Assembly: GCA_023418315.1 (NCBI GenBank)
Contig: JAEZZY010000067.1
Span: 1-64,000, forward strand
Origin: Bacteroidota bacterium
Lineage (GTDB): Bacteria; Bacteroidota; Bacteroidia; Chitinophagales; Chitinophagaceae
Reading direction: 5' to 3'
DNA length: 64,000 bases
A program made the translations under genes and the position numbers. The notes under the pieces are model-generated. The model was not told the origin of the DNA. It saw only the letters and a list, made by a program, of their open reading frames with translations, and made no database searches. Below, piece after piece: positions 27,396 to 36,352 of the stretch (positions within the stretch are counted from its first letter, which is position 1; every line of letters begins with the position of its first letter).

Positions 27396-27983
27396 ATGGA
27401 ATTGAGAGAACCCGCTATCGCCTACGGCAAACAACCCCTTTCCATAGAAGAATACCTGGAAATGGAAAATGCCGCCGCTGAAAAACATGAATATTTTCGT
27501 GGCGAAGTCTTTGCTATGTCGGGCGCGAAACTGGCGCATAATAAAGTTGTTGGCAATTTATATTTCGCTCTGCGGAAAAAACTGCAAGGCAAACCTTGTC
27601 AGCCGTTTGGCAGCGACCTGCGCATCCATATTGAAGCCAACACGCTGTTTACCTATCCTGATATTTCTATTGTTTGCGGGGAGGTGAAAACCTTGAACGA
27701 TGATGAGATAAATGTGCTGAATCCGGCAACGATTATAGAGGTGCTTTCACCCACCACCAAAAATTATGACCGTGGAGAAAAGTTTAAACTCTACCGCGAT
27801 ATTCCTACGCTGAAAGAATATTGGCTTGTGGACTCCGAAAGCATCCATATAGAAGCCTTCCGGCTGAATGAATCGCAGCATTGGGAGCTGGAAGAATACG
27901 ATTCGTTAAAGAATAAAATAATGCTGAAAGCAGTAAATGAAACGGTTTTGGTGGAAGCAATTTATGAAGGGGTGAAGATGTGA
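27396..27983 (+). CDS. Uma2 family (DUF820) restriction-endonuclease-like protein
   Basis: The 195-residue protein has the Uma2 layout: SIEEYLEMENAAAEKHEYFR at the start, AHNKVVGNLYFALRK, the PD-(D/E)xK core YPDISIVCGE, then IIEVLSPTTKNYDRGEKFKL (Glu...Lys) and LKEYWLVDSE. The fold is that of restriction nucleases, but the cellular role of the family is not established. It stands alone. A TATCTTTA element only four bases before the ATG makes the exact start or leader uncertain. Confidence 0.85.
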   Translation: MELREPAIAYGKQPLSIEEYLEMENAAAEKHEYFRGEVFAMSGAKLAHNKVVGNLYFALRKKLQGKPCQPFGSDLRIHIEANTLFTYPDISIVCGEVKTLNDDEINVLNPATIIEVLSPTTKNYDRGEKFKLYRDIPTLKEYWLVDSESIHIEAFRLNESQHWELEEYDSLKNKIMLKAVNETVLVEAIYEGVKM

Positions 27984-28036
27984 GGGTTTCACAGCAGACG
28001 AATGATTCCTATCCACTTTGTAAAATTTAAGCATTT

Positions 28037-28044
28037 TACCTTTA
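28037..28044 (+). promoter_or_regulatory. -7-like element TACCTTTA with TTG 16 bp upstream
   Basis: TTTG (28017-28020) is followed after 16 bases by TACCTTTA, one mismatch to TAnnTTTG, 16 bases before the ATG of the methyltransferase gene. Confidence 0.4.
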
Positions 28045-28060
28045 CATTTTACTTTGCCAC

Positions 28061-28648
28061 ATGACTTCCGAAAGAAAAAACAAAATAACCCACGTCTTAA
28101 ACAAGCGCCAGCCCGACCTGACTTTGATATTTGAAAACGTGCATGACCCGCACAACATAGCCGCCGTGATGCGCACCTGCGATGCTGTGGGCGTGCAAGA
28201 TATTTACATCCTCAACACAAAAGAAAATCAAACCAAACGCTTTGGAAAGAAAAGCTCCGCAAGTGCGGCAGGCTGGCTCACCATTCATCAGTTTGAGGAT
28301 ACGAAGGCTTGCTTTGAAGAAGTGAAAAACAAGTATGAACACGTTGTAGCTACGCATTTGGGAGAAGAAGCGGTTTCGCTCTATGAATTAGACCTTACAC
28401 AATCAATGGCGCTGGTATTTGGCAACGAACATTCCGGTGTTTCCCAAGAGGCGTTGGCTTTTTGCGATGGCAATTTTATCATCCCGCAAGTGGGCATGGT
28501 GCAGTCGCTGAATATCTCCGTAGCTTGTGCGGTGAGCCTATACGAAGCCTTTCGTCAGCGCAATGAAAAAGGATTTTATGCGCAAACACGATTGTCTCCG
28601 GACTACTATCAGAACCTGGCAGCGAAGTGGGGAGTGCATGAGTTTTGA
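28061..28648 (+). CDS. SpoU (TrmH) family RNA 2'-O-methyltransferase
   Basis: The SPOUT-class motifs are all present: motif 1 VHDPHNIAAVMRTCDAVGV (Asn and the catalytic Arg), motif 2 MALVFGNEHSGVS, and motif 3 IPQVGMVQSLNISVACAVSL, which forms the knotted SAM site. The protein (195 residues) lacks the extra N-terminal domain of TrmH/RlmB relatives with L30e folds, and ends in a short basic extension. It is closest in shape to tRNA Gm18 methyltransferase TrmH; the substrate is inference. Confidence 0.88.
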   Translation: MTSERKNKITHVLNKRQPDLTLIFENVHDPHNIAAVMRTCDAVGVQDIYILNTKENQTKRFGKKSSASAAGWLTIHQFEDTKACFEEVKNKYEHVVATHLGEEAVSLYELDLTQSMALVFGNEHSGVSQEALAFCDGNFIIPQVGMVQSLNISVACAVSLYEAFRQRNEKGFYAQTRLSPDYYQNLAAKWGVHEF

Positions 28649-28660
28649 ATTTTTGATTTT

Positions 28661-29251
28661 TTAATGAAATTTCCTTCCTTCCTTCATCATCTGCACAAAT
28701 TCGTGTAGCCGTTTCTCTCTTGTTTCGGGCTTTTTTGCATGGTGGAGGCGGAAGGCAATCGCGTATTTATTGACCTTATTCAGGCTTTCAAAAAAGCTGA
28801 GCGCTTTTTTGTTTTTAGCAATTTCCTTTAAAAAATCTTCCGGCATTTGCATCTCGCTTTGTGCCTCATAGGCATTTTCCCATCGCCCGTCGGCTTTGGC
28901 GCGCGCCACCTCGGCAATGCCCGGCGGCTGCATTCTTCCTTCCGCAGTGAGCCTGGCTATATGCCCTACATTTATTTTAGACCAAGTACTTTTGGCGCGA
29001 CGGGGTGTGAATTTTTGCAAGTAAGAAACCTCGTCATAGCTTTTTTTGATACCGTCTATCCATCCGTAGCAGAGCGCTGCATCAAGGGCTTGTGCATAGC
29101 TGACGGTGGCGATGCCGCTTGCTTTTTTATATATCCGCAGAAAGACACCTTCTTGTTTTTGATAGTTCTTAGCCAGCCAGTTTTCAAATGAGGACGGTGT
29201 TTTAAATGCTTTTATAGGCGGCTCCGGTTTGGGCGAATTAACTTTGGTCAT
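28661..29251 (-). CDS. YdeI/OmpD-associated family protein
   Basis: The 196-residue protein shows the YdeI pattern: SFENWLAKNYQKQEGVFLRI, then YAQALDAALCYGWIDGIKKS, and FTPRRAKSTWSKINVGHIAR, followed by the C-terminal helical part (FFESLNKVNKYAIAFRLHHA). Members have been linked to bacteriocin or stress resistance but the reaction is unknown. It converges on the methyltransferase gene with only 12 bases between their ends. Confidence 0.85.
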   Translation of the reverse strand: MTKVNSPKPEPPIKAFKTPSSFENWLAKNYQKQEGVFLRIYKKASGIATVSYAQALDAALCYGWIDGIKKSYDEVSYLQKFTPRRAKSTWSKINVGHIARLTAEGRMQPPGIAEVARAKADGRWENAYEAQSEMQMPEDFLKEIAKNKKALSFFESLNKVNKYAIAFRLHHAKKPETREKRLHEFVQMMKEGRKFH

Positions 29252-29371
29252 AGCAGACGGAAAATTAGGAAAAAGAAGGGAAGGAATAGAAAATCCCTCG
29301 TTTCACGTGAGTGGCGGCTATCGTTTGGCAGAAAATAATTTTTATCTTTCGCCTTTAATAAAAATCGGTTC

Positions 29372-30934
29372 ATGTCAAATCAACACGAAAAAGAATTAGA
29401 AGCCGGAGCTACGCTGGATCAGCCGGTGCAGGTGAGCGCCTCTGGCAAACGTCATCCTAAAGGATTATACCTTTTGTTTTTTACGGAGATGTGGGAACGC
29501 TTCAGCTACTATGGTATGCGGGCAATCTTTGTACTGTATATGATTAACGGGCTAAAGATGGCCAATGATGAGGCATCTAATATTTATGGAAGTTATACCG
29601 GTTTGGTTTATCTCACTCCGCTTTTGGGTGGCTACCTCAGCGATCGTTTTTTAGGCAATCGCCGCAGTATAGAAATAGGTGGCTTGCTCATGGCACTTGG
29701 GCAGTTTGCCATGTTTTTCAGCGCTTCTACCGCCGGTGCGAGCGCTATAAGTCTTATGTGGGCGGGCTTGACCTTGCTCATTGTGGGGAATGGATTTTTT
29801 AAACCGAATATCTCCACCATGGTAGGGCAGCTTTATCCGAAAGGAGATAAGAGAGTAGATTCAGCGTTTACAATCTTTTATATGGGTATTAACCTCGGCG
29901 CTTTCTTTTCTCCGCTGATTTGCGGTACGCTGGGAGAGAAAATTGATTTTAAATGGGGCTTTCTTGCTGCGGGCATAGGCATGTTGATTGGCTTGATCAT
30001 TTTTGTAGTACAGAAAAATAAAGTGCTGGTGGATGCCGAAGAAAAGGCGATTGGTATGGCAGTGAAAAAAATGGGCGTAAAACAATTGGGCATCATAGCC
30101 GGTTCCGCCGCTTTGATTTTTTTCCTGCTGAATTTCAAATCCATGTTCAACAGCGATACAGACTTGATCGGCTACTTGATTTACGGCGCGATGGTAGTGA
30201 TGCCGCTCATCATCCTTACCGATAAAAGCCTGCAAAAAGAAGAAAGAGACCGTATTCTGGTGATTTTTATCCTGGCATTTTTTGTGATTTTCTTCTGGGG
30301 CGCTTTCGAGCAAGCCGGCGCTTCGCTCACGATTTTCGCGGACAAACAAACCAACCGGAATATTTTTGGCATGGAAATGCCCGCAAGTTATTTTCAATCG
30401 GTAAATCCGCTGGCAATCATCGTCCTGGCGCCTTTGTTTTCTTCTTTTTGGTTGCGCTTAGGCAATAGAAATATGGAGCCGTCCTCCCCTAAGAAAATGG
30501 CAATAGGTCTTGCGCTTGTTTCGGTAGGCTATATGGTTATCGCTTTTGCGGTTTATGGTATAGGCGCTGCCGATAAGGTGTCTATGTTCTGGTTATTTGG
30601 TTTGTATATTATTCATACTATGGGCGAGCTGTGTTTGTCGCCTATCGGCTTGTCTATGGTGTCCAAGCTATCGCCGTTGCGTTTTTCTTCTTTGCTGATG
30701 GGTACTTGGTTTTTGGCAAATGCTGCCGCAAATAAATTTGCCGGCACTTTGTCTGCACTTATTCCCGGCGGAGGAGAAGAAGGTGAAGGCGCTGCTGTTA
30801 CTTCATTCCTTGGCTTTCCCATCGAAAACCTGTTCGACTTCTTCCTGGTATTTATCGTAATGTGCGGTGTGGCTGCTTTGATTTTGTTTATATTAAGCCG
30901 CTGGCTGGAGAAAAAAATGCACGGGGTACAGTAA
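29372..30934 (+). CDS. POT family proton-coupled oligopeptide transporter (first copy)
   Basis: The protein takes up di- and tripeptides with protons across the inner membrane. It carries the POT signature EMWERFSYYGMRA (the ExxERFxYY proton motif) at the start of helix 1 and GGYLSDRFLGNRRSIEIGG between helices 2 and 3. NPNISTMVGQLYP-like FKPNISTMVGQLYP (helix 4) and WLFGLYIIHTMGELCLSPIG near the end are also typical. 520 residues with about 14 hydrophobic segments. A TATCTTTC element lies 22 bases before the ATG. A second POT gene follows after a terminator. Confidence 0.92.
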   Translation: MSNQHEKELEAGATLDQPVQVSASGKRHPKGLYLLFFTEMWERFSYYGMRAIFVLYMINGLKMANDEASNIYGSYTGLVYLTPLLGGYLSDRFLGNRRSIEIGGLLMALGQFAMFFSASTAGASAISLMWAGLTLLIVGNGFFKPNISTMVGQLYPKGDKRVDSAFTIFYMGINLGAFFSPLICGTLGEKIDFKWGFLAAGIGMLIGLIIFVVQKNKVLVDAEEKAIGMAVKKMGVKQLGIIAGSAALIFFLLNFKSMFNSDTDLIGYLIYGAMVVMPLIILTDKSLQKEERDRILVIFILAFFVIFFWGAFEQAGASLTIFADKQTNRNIFGMEMPASYFQSVNPLAIIVLAPLFSSFWLRLGNRNMEPSSPKKMAIGLALVSVGYMVIAFAVYGIGAADKVSMFWLFGLYIIHTMGELCLSPIGLSMVSKLSPLRFSSLLMGTWFLANAAANKFAGTLSALIPGGGEEGEGAAVTSFLGFPIENLFDFFLVFIVMCGVAALILFILSRWLEKKMHGVQ

Positions 30935-30970
30935 GAATCGTTCGTAAATATGCTTATAGAAAAGCATTCA

Positions 30971-31005
30971 ACCTGACAGGTTATAGCATCTGTCAGGTTT
31001 TTTAT
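30971..31005 (+). terminator. Rho-independent terminator after the first POT gene
   Basis: AACCTGACAG and CTGTCAGGTT form a perfect 10-bp stem with a 10-base loop followed by TTTT. Confidence 0.88.
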
Positions 31006-31086
31006 GCGGGATTTTTCTTTTAGAATGATTTTGCTTTTCGTAAAAATGAATATCTTGTTTGCCTATTAAAAAAAAACAAAGCAACC

Positions 31087-32661
31087 ATGTCTATAAATGT
31101 AACCGGTAACGAAGAAACACTTTCTGCCCCATTGCCACAAAATGAGGGGAGCGAAGATCGGGAACTGATGAAAATTCAAAACTTCAGTGGTAAATATCCG
31201 AAACAACTATGGTCGTTGTTCTTCTCAGAAATGTGGGAGCGTTTTTGTTTCTACGGAATGAGAGGAATGCTCACCTTCTTTATGGTGCATGAGCTTTTCT
31301 TTGATGAAAAAAGCGCACAATTGCAATATGGAGCAACCCAAGCCTTTGTGTATGCTTTTACGTTTATAGGCGGTTTATTTGCCGATAAGATTTTAGGGTT
31401 TAAAAAATCCTTATTCTGGGGAGGCTTGCTGATGATTGTGGGTAGCCTTATCTTAGCCACCGACCCGGAAAAATTCTTCTTCTTAGGCATCAGTTTTACG
31501 GTGATCGGCACTGGTTTTTTCAAACCCAATATATCTACGATGGTGGGTGCTTTGTACAAGCCGGGCGATGTGCGTAGGGATGCAGGTTTTTCCTTATTTT
31601 ATTCGGGCATTAATCTCGGTGCATTGCTGGGCGGGTATATCTGTATTGCCGTGGGAAAGGGTACGATGCTGAACGGTATCATCCCCGAAGCCTTACGGTG
31701 GAATGTGGCGTTCGGCTTTGCCGCTGTGGTAATGAGTATAAGCCTCCTTACTTTTTTAATAACGAAAAAGAACTTGGGACCTATCGGTCAGTCTCCTTTT
31801 GAAGCCAAAGGAATCAAAGGCAAAAAATGGTACGATTATCTGGTTTATTTAGGTGCTTTGGCAGCCGTTCCGGTAATCATGACGATGGTTGCCAAAACAG
31901 AATACACCGATTGGTTCATGTATATCATCGGCCCTGCAACGCTCCTGTATTTGTTTTTTGAAATGAGAAAATATAGCCTTGCAGAAAACAAAAAATTAAT
32001 TGCGGCGCTGGTATTTATTATTTTCTCTATTTTGTTCTGGGCTTTCTTCGAGCAAAGCGGAGGGTCGTTAAGTATTTTTGCAGCTTCCAATCTGGATAAT
32101 AAACTTTTTGGGACAATAACATTAGACCCGAATTCTGTAAACAATTCTGCCAATGCATTCTTCGTAATTGCACTGGCTTGGCTGGCGGGATTAATTTGGA
32201 TTGGTCTGGCAAAGAAAAAATTAGAGCCGAATACAGTGGTGAAATTTGGCTTGGGTTTTATCTTTCTCGGCTTGTCTTTCTATACCTTGTATTATACCCG
32301 CTATTTTGCAAACGACTTAGGGATCACGTCGCTGGATGTATTCACCTTCGCTTATTTAATCATGACGCTGGGCGAGCTGTGTTTATCCCCTATAGGGCTT
32401 TCCATTATGACCAAGCTCTCGCCCGCTAAACTACAAGGGATGATGATGGGAATGTGGTTTTTGGCAAGTGCTTACGGACAGTATGTGGCAGGCATCCTGG
32501 GAGCCGGTATGTCCACTGCTGATAATGATGCACCTGCCATGGAGAAATTGTTAGCTTTTACGGCAGGATACAAACAATTAGCTATTTACGCACTTATTGC
32601 AGGTGTTGTATTAATCATTATCTCTCCGTTGGTAAAGAAACTGATGCAGGAAGTGAAGTAA
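31087..32661 (+). CDS. POT family proton-coupled oligopeptide transporter (second copy)
   Basis: A paralogue of the preceding transporter with the same length and signatures: EMWERFCFYGMRGML, a GGLFADKILGFKKSLFWGG loop, FFKPNISTMVGALYKPGD and LIMTLGELCLSPIGLSIMTK. It differs enough in loops (for example the Gly-rich region near 200) to suggest separate substrate range. A terminator lies before it and a weak TTG-17-TATCTTGT promoter stands 28 bases before the ATG, so the two copies are probably transcribed separately. Confidence 0.92.
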   Translation: MSINVTGNEETLSAPLPQNEGSEDRELMKIQNFSGKYPKQLWSLFFSEMWERFCFYGMRGMLTFFMVHELFFDEKSAQLQYGATQAFVYAFTFIGGLFADKILGFKKSLFWGGLLMIVGSLILATDPEKFFFLGISFTVIGTGFFKPNISTMVGALYKPGDVRRDAGFSLFYSGINLGALLGGYICIAVGKGTMLNGIIPEALRWNVAFGFAAVVMSISLLTFLITKKNLGPIGQSPFEAKGIKGKKWYDYLVYLGALAAVPVIMTMVAKTEYTDWFMYIIGPATLLYLFFEMRKYSLAENKKLIAALVFIIFSILFWAFFEQSGGSLSIFAASNLDNKLFGTITLDPNSVNNSANAFFVIALAWLAGLIWIGLAKKKLEPNTVVKFGLGFIFLGLSFYTLYYTRYFANDLGITSLDVFTFAYLIMTLGELCLSPIGLSIMTKLSPAKLQGMMMGMWFLASAYGQYVAGILGAGMSTADNDAPAMEKLLAFTAGYKQLAIYALIAGVVLIIISPLVKKLMQEVK

Positions 32662-32718
32662 GCGAATACTCAAAAAATCCCTGCGGCTTTTTCCCTCTAT
32701 AATTTGTTTTTTTGCGTC

Positions 32719-33402
32719 ATGCAATCAACACCTGTTTATGCGGTTATCGTTGCCGGCGGACAAGGCACGAGGATGGGCACGGCCGTTCCCAAGCAGTTTC
32801 TGGAGCTATGCGGCAAACCGGTTTTATATCATACACTTCAGGCTTTTCGCCGCGCTTTTGAAGAAGCTCATCTCATATTAGTGCTGCCACCGCATCAGAT
32901 TAGCTATGCGCAAATGGTATTGCAGGCATTTCCAGAACGGATAGATGTAACACTCGTGAGCGGTGGCGAAACGCGCTTCCACAGCGTACAAAATGGATTG
33001 GAAGGAATACCCCTCGACGCTATAGTGATGGTTCATGATGGGGTACGTCCTTTGGTAAGCCCTGCCTTGATTCAAAAATGCTATGCACAAGCCGTAGAAA
33101 AAGGAAGCGCCATCCCTGCCATCCCCGCTACCGATAGTCTGCGACAACTTGATGGAGAACGCTACAAGCCTATCAACCGCAACCATATCCGACTGATGCA
33201 AACCCCACAATCCTTTAAGGCATCAATTTTGCTACCTGCTATGCAGCAAGCGTATCAGGAAGGATTTACCGATGAAGCCACGGTGGTGGAGCATTATGGA
33301 GAAACTATTTTTTTAATCGAAGGGGAAAAACATAACCTTAAAATCACCACACCCGAAGACCTGACGATTGCCGAAGCGCTGATGAAAACAAGGAATTTAT
33401 GA
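32719..33402 (+). CDS. ispD: 2-C-methyl-D-erythritol 4-phosphate cytidylyltransferase
   Basis: This enzyme of the MEP isoprenoid pathway joins CTP and MEP. The nucleotide loop is VIVAGGQGTRMGTAVPKQFL with Arg and Lys in the catalytic places; the second signature is VMVHDGVRPLVS and the third is TDEATVVE. ATG 32719 is used because the upstream TTG adds only five residues. Its stop overlaps the next gene's ATG by four bases (ATGA), so the two are translationally coupled. Confidence 0.95.
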   Translation: MQSTPVYAVIVAGGQGTRMGTAVPKQFLELCGKPVLYHTLQAFRRAFEEAHLILVLPPHQISYAQMVLQAFPERIDVTLVSGGETRFHSVQNGLEGIPLDAIVMVHDGVRPLVSPALIQKCYAQAVEKGSAIPAIPATDSLRQLDGERYKPINRNHIRLMQTPQSFKASILLPAMQQAYQEGFTDEATVVEHYGETIFLIEGEKHNLKITTPEDLTIAEALMKTRNL

Positions 33403-34319
33403 AAAAAACATGTTGCCTGATTCTCGCCGTTCTGTTAGCCACCCTCACTGCACGGTCGCAAGGAAAGGATACGAATATTTTTGCCCTGCCTATAGAGATG
33501 GATGAATTTGTATTACAGGCTTCCCGTGATGGATTTGATGTAGCGGCGTTTATCCAACGAGTAAAGGAAGATACAACCTTCTACAAAGCCTTTCGTACGC
33601 TGCACCTTGTACCTTTTACTGCTACCAACGATATAAAAATCTATGATAAAAAAGATGGAATAAAGGCTTCCCTGCATTCGCGTACGCAACAGCATCGCAT
33701 AGGCAATTGCCGTACGATGGAGGTGCTGGAAGAAAAAACAACCGGTGATTTTTACAACCGAAAAAAAGAATACAATTATTACACAGCGGAGCTCTATGCT
33801 TCTTTCTTCTTTACCGAAGGGAAAATATGCGGTGAAAACAATAATGTAAAAGGCTATGAACACGCACGCGGCAAAGGACGGCTGGAGAAACACAAATGGC
33901 AGCTCAAGCAACTCATCTTCAACCCCGGCAGCAAAGTGGCAGGCGTACCGTTTGCAGGAAATAAGGTGGCTGTTTTTGAACCGGAAGTAGCCAAGATGTA
34001 TGATTTTAAACTGATGCTGGTAGAATATGGAGGTGAAGATTGTTTTCTTTTTATAGCCAAACCCAAGCCGGAGTATAAGCAGGATGTGGTGTATAACGAA
34101 CTGACCACTTGGTTTCGCAAATCCGATTACTCCATAGTGGCAAGGGATTATTCGCTTTCCTACAAAACATGGGTTTATGATTTTGACGTGGTGATGAAGG
34201 TGCGTCTCAAAAATAGCAACGGGCAATTACTTCCCTATAAACTGAACTATAGCGGCAACTGGCATGTAAGCACCCAAGATCGTGAACGGGGCAGCTTCAG
34301 TACGGTTATTCATTTTTAG
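33399..34319 (+). CDS. Secreted protein of unknown function, coupled to ispD
   Basis: A signal peptide (MKKTCCLILAVLLATLTARS, cut after Q) precedes a 285-residue mature part. Middle residues are Lys/Tyr rich (YNYYTAELYASFFFTEGK), and the end is a run of beta strands (SIVARDYSLSYKTWVYDF ... LPYKLNYSGNWHV). This is the pattern of an outer-membrane-facing or periplasmic beta-rich protein, but no family is recognised. The start overlaps ispD by four bases. Its 3' end overlaps the convergent methyltransferase gene by 14 bases. Confidence 0.8.
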   Translation: MKKTCCLILAVLLATLTARSQGKDTNIFALPIEMDEFVLQASRDGFDVAAFIQRVKEDTTFYKAFRTLHLVPFTATNDIKIYDKKDGIKASLHSRTQQHRIGNCRTMEVLEEKTTGDFYNRKKEYNYYTAELYASFFFTEGKICGENNNVKGYEHARGKGRLEKHKWQLKQLIFNPGSKVAGVPFAGNKVAVFEPEVAKMYDFKLMLVEYGGEDCFLFIAKPKPEYKQDVVYNELTTWFRKSDYSIVARDYSLSYKTWVYDFDVVMKVRLKNSNGQLLPYKLNYSGNWHVSTQDRERGSFSTVIHF

Positions 34320-35670
34320 TTTCCCCTCCGTTTTCCTCAAATGATGTTTGATAATACTTCAGATTTCCACCGCATCCTTTTACGGTTTTTCCTTTCAGGT
34401 CGGTATAGCCCTGTATGGCTTTAGACAGCCGCGGATAAGTAAGTTTTTCGCAAATGCCGTTTTCATTATTGGTGCATAGGATGAAGGTTCGCTTGCCGCC
34501 GTCTTCTTGATTGCGCCTTAGCACCGCATGACCTGTAGTGCCGGAACCTGCAAAAAAATCAAGCACCGTTATGTTTTTATCGCTAAAAAGCTCCATGCAA
34601 TAATCAATCAGCCCAAGAGGTTTGGGAAATTTGAACACATTTTGCTGCACGATATTATTCAATTCCTGACTGCCTTCGGAATTTAAAAATTGGATAAGCG
34701 CCCGATAGGGAAGCCGGCGAATTCTGCGTTTGTTTTCATTATCTACATATTGATACTGCTTGATATAAACCTTCCATTTACCGGCATTTTTTTTGAAAAC
34801 GATAAAATCATTTTCTATACCCCATTTCAATTTTTCTTTGCTCCAGCGCCAGGTATTGGGCTTTCCGAATTTATTGCCGGCATAAATTTCCACACCATCC
34901 GGCATGCGGATAGGGTAGTCGCCGGACTCGCTGTAGGAGCCTTTATAGTCTAAATCCCGCAAGTAATATTTTCCCCTGTGGGCAATATGTTCATCTTCCA
35001 GCCGATATTTTTTATCGTTCTCTACATCTATTATTTCTTTTTGAAAAACAAGTTTATTCTTGTTCTTGGCAAAGCAAAGCATATAATCATATTCTATGGC
35101 TATCTGCCCGCTGTCGTGTCCTGCACCGGCTTTGTTTTTTCGCACAAACTGGGCAATGAAATTTTCTTCCCCGAAGATTTCCATACACAGCAGCTTGAGT
35201 TGCGCCACTTCATTATCATCTATGGAAATAAAAATAGCGCCCTTCTCCGACAATAGTTTGTGCGCAAGTTGCAAGCGCTTGTTCATGAAGGAAAGCCATT
35301 TGCTATGTCTATAGGCATCATCCGCATCCACATATTTGTCGTTGTACATAAACTCATCCGTTTTGCCCGTATTATAGGGCGGGTCTATGTAGATGAGGTC
35401 TATCTTGCCCCGGTGGGTGCCGGTTAATACCGATAGGGCGTGGTAGTTATCTCCTTCAATAAGGCTGTGTATAGGTGCTTTGTCTTGAGTGATGATTTTG
35501 CGTTCGGGTATTTCGGTAAGCGTAGGTGTTTTTTGCCGGCAGTTTATAGCCACCTGTTCTTCGGTGCGTTCCTCATTCCATACAAGTCCGTATTTTCGGG
35601 CACGTTGCATTTCCTCGATGAGGCGCAGTAATTCTTGTTTGGTAAGATGCTGATAACGGTTTTTTGCCAT
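34306..35670 (-). CDS. Orphan DNA adenine-N6 methyltransferase (beta class, type III Mod-like)
   Basis: The catalytic motif IV DPPYNTG is at residues 96-102 and the SAM-binding motif I FAGSGTT at 373-379. That order, IV before I, defines the beta class used by type III Mod subunits. The N-terminus (LTKQELLRLIEEMQRARKYG) is a short helical region common to Mod relatives. The central part holds a target-recognition region of about 150 residues. ATG 35670 begins MAKNRYQ; the longer frame is not supported. No restriction (Res) gene lies beside it, so it is an orphan or solitary modification enzyme. A decayed Toprim-like fragment sits on its other side. Confidence 0.9.
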   Translation of the reverse strand: MAKNRYQHLTKQELLRLIEEMQRARKYGLVWNEERTEEQVAINCRQKTPTLTEIPERKIITQDKAPIHSLIEGDNYHALSVLTGTHRGKIDLIYIDPPYNTGKTDEFMYNDKYVDADDAYRHSKWLSFMNKRLQLAHKLLSEKGAIFISIDDNEVAQLKLLCMEIFGEENFIAQFVRKNKAGAGHDSGQIAIEYDYMLCFAKNKNKLVFQKEIIDVENDKKYRLEDEHIAHRGKYYLRDLDYKGSYSESGDYPIRMPDGVEIYAGNKFGKPNTWRWSKEKLKWGIENDFIVFKKNAGKWKVYIKQYQYVDNENKRRIRRLPYRALIQFLNSEGSQELNNIVQQNVFKFPKPLGLIDYCMELFSDKNITVLDFFAGSGTTGHAVLRRNQEDGGKRTFILCTNNENGICEKLTYPRLSKAIQGYTDLKGKTVKGCGGNLKYYQTSFEENGGETKNE

Positions 35671-35701
35671 TCGGCTTGCGGGGGCTTTGATTTGCGGTAA
35701 A

Positions 35702-35827
35702 ATGATTGTGTGGCAAAATAAGGAAGTTGGAAGGGAACACAAAAAAGCGCTTCAAAAACTGAGCGTGGAAGTCCATGTACCCGATAAAGGCAAAAAGCTT
35801 AACGGCATTATTGCAAATGGAGTTTAG
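35702..35827 (+). pseudogene. Possible Toprim-domain C-terminal remnant
   Basis: A 41-codon frame (MIVWQNKEVGREHKKALQKL ... VPDKGKKLNGIIANGV) resembles the last part of Toprim domains in plasmid or phage primases, where a strand like VEVHIP is followed by GKDxND. Here the key acidic residues are replaced (GKKLNG). It diverges from the methyltransferase and has no upstream part. The match is by eye only. Confidence 0.3.
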
Positions 35828-35829
35828 CC

Positions 35830-36348
35830 TTATTTTTTTCTGATAAACGTAGCCGTGCTGCTGTATCCGTTTTCGTTGAAGCGCAGTTGCAGACTGTCTT
35901 GGTCCAATTGGGCGATTTCCATCGTGATTTTGCTGCCTGCACCTTTCTTTTTCATTTCATCTAAGATTAGCGCACCGTCGTCATCTATATACCAGCCGAT
36001 GGTGTCTTGTCCGCTGCCGAAGTTGGAAGCTACTTCCGTTTTACTATAAAAATCCAGAGAAGTGTTTTGGATGAGTTGCTCTTGGTGAAGCAAGGTTTCG
36101 TTGAGCTGTTCCTTCATGAATATCCGCATGCTGTCCATATTGCGTACGCCATAGAGCAGTTCGTTTTCATCGGGTGTGGTGCTTTTCCCTACGGTATCCA
36201 TGAATGCTTTCGTATCGGCGATTTCTTGCTCGAGTTGCGGACTGCTCATGCTCACTGCTTGCCATTTGCCCATCAGCATTTTTTGTTTGGAAGGTTTGCA
36301 AGCGGCAAAAACGAGAAGGGCTATAAAAAGGATGGATATATTTTTCAT
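35830..36348 (-). CDS. Lipoprotein, lipocalin-like
   Basis: The signal peptide MKNISILFIALLVFAAC ends in a lipobox with Cys17. The mature part opens with LMGKWQAVSMSSPQ, as in lipocalin-like Bacteroidota lipoproteins, and closes with strands ending in YSSTATFIRKK. ATG 36348 is preferred over 36360, because it gives a compact signal peptide and avoids overlap with the preceding gene. It is the last gene of a three-gene unit with the DUF4476 and biotin-carrier genes. Its function is unknown. Confidence 0.75.
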   Translation of the reverse strand: MKNISILFIALLVFAACKPSKQKMLMGKWQAVSMSSPQLEQEIADTKAFMDTVGKSTTPDENELLYGVRNMDSMRIFMKEQLNETLLHQEQLIQNTSLDFYSKTEVASNFGSGQDTIGWYIDDDGALILDEMKKKGAGSKITMEIAQLDQDSLQLRFNENGYSSTATFIRKK

Positions 36349-36352
36349 GTGG

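Noticed and set aside
29861..30397. 178-codon minus-strand frame inside the first POT gene
   Set aside because: Fully antisense to a certain transporter gene; the His/Phe-rich product is typical of a shadow.
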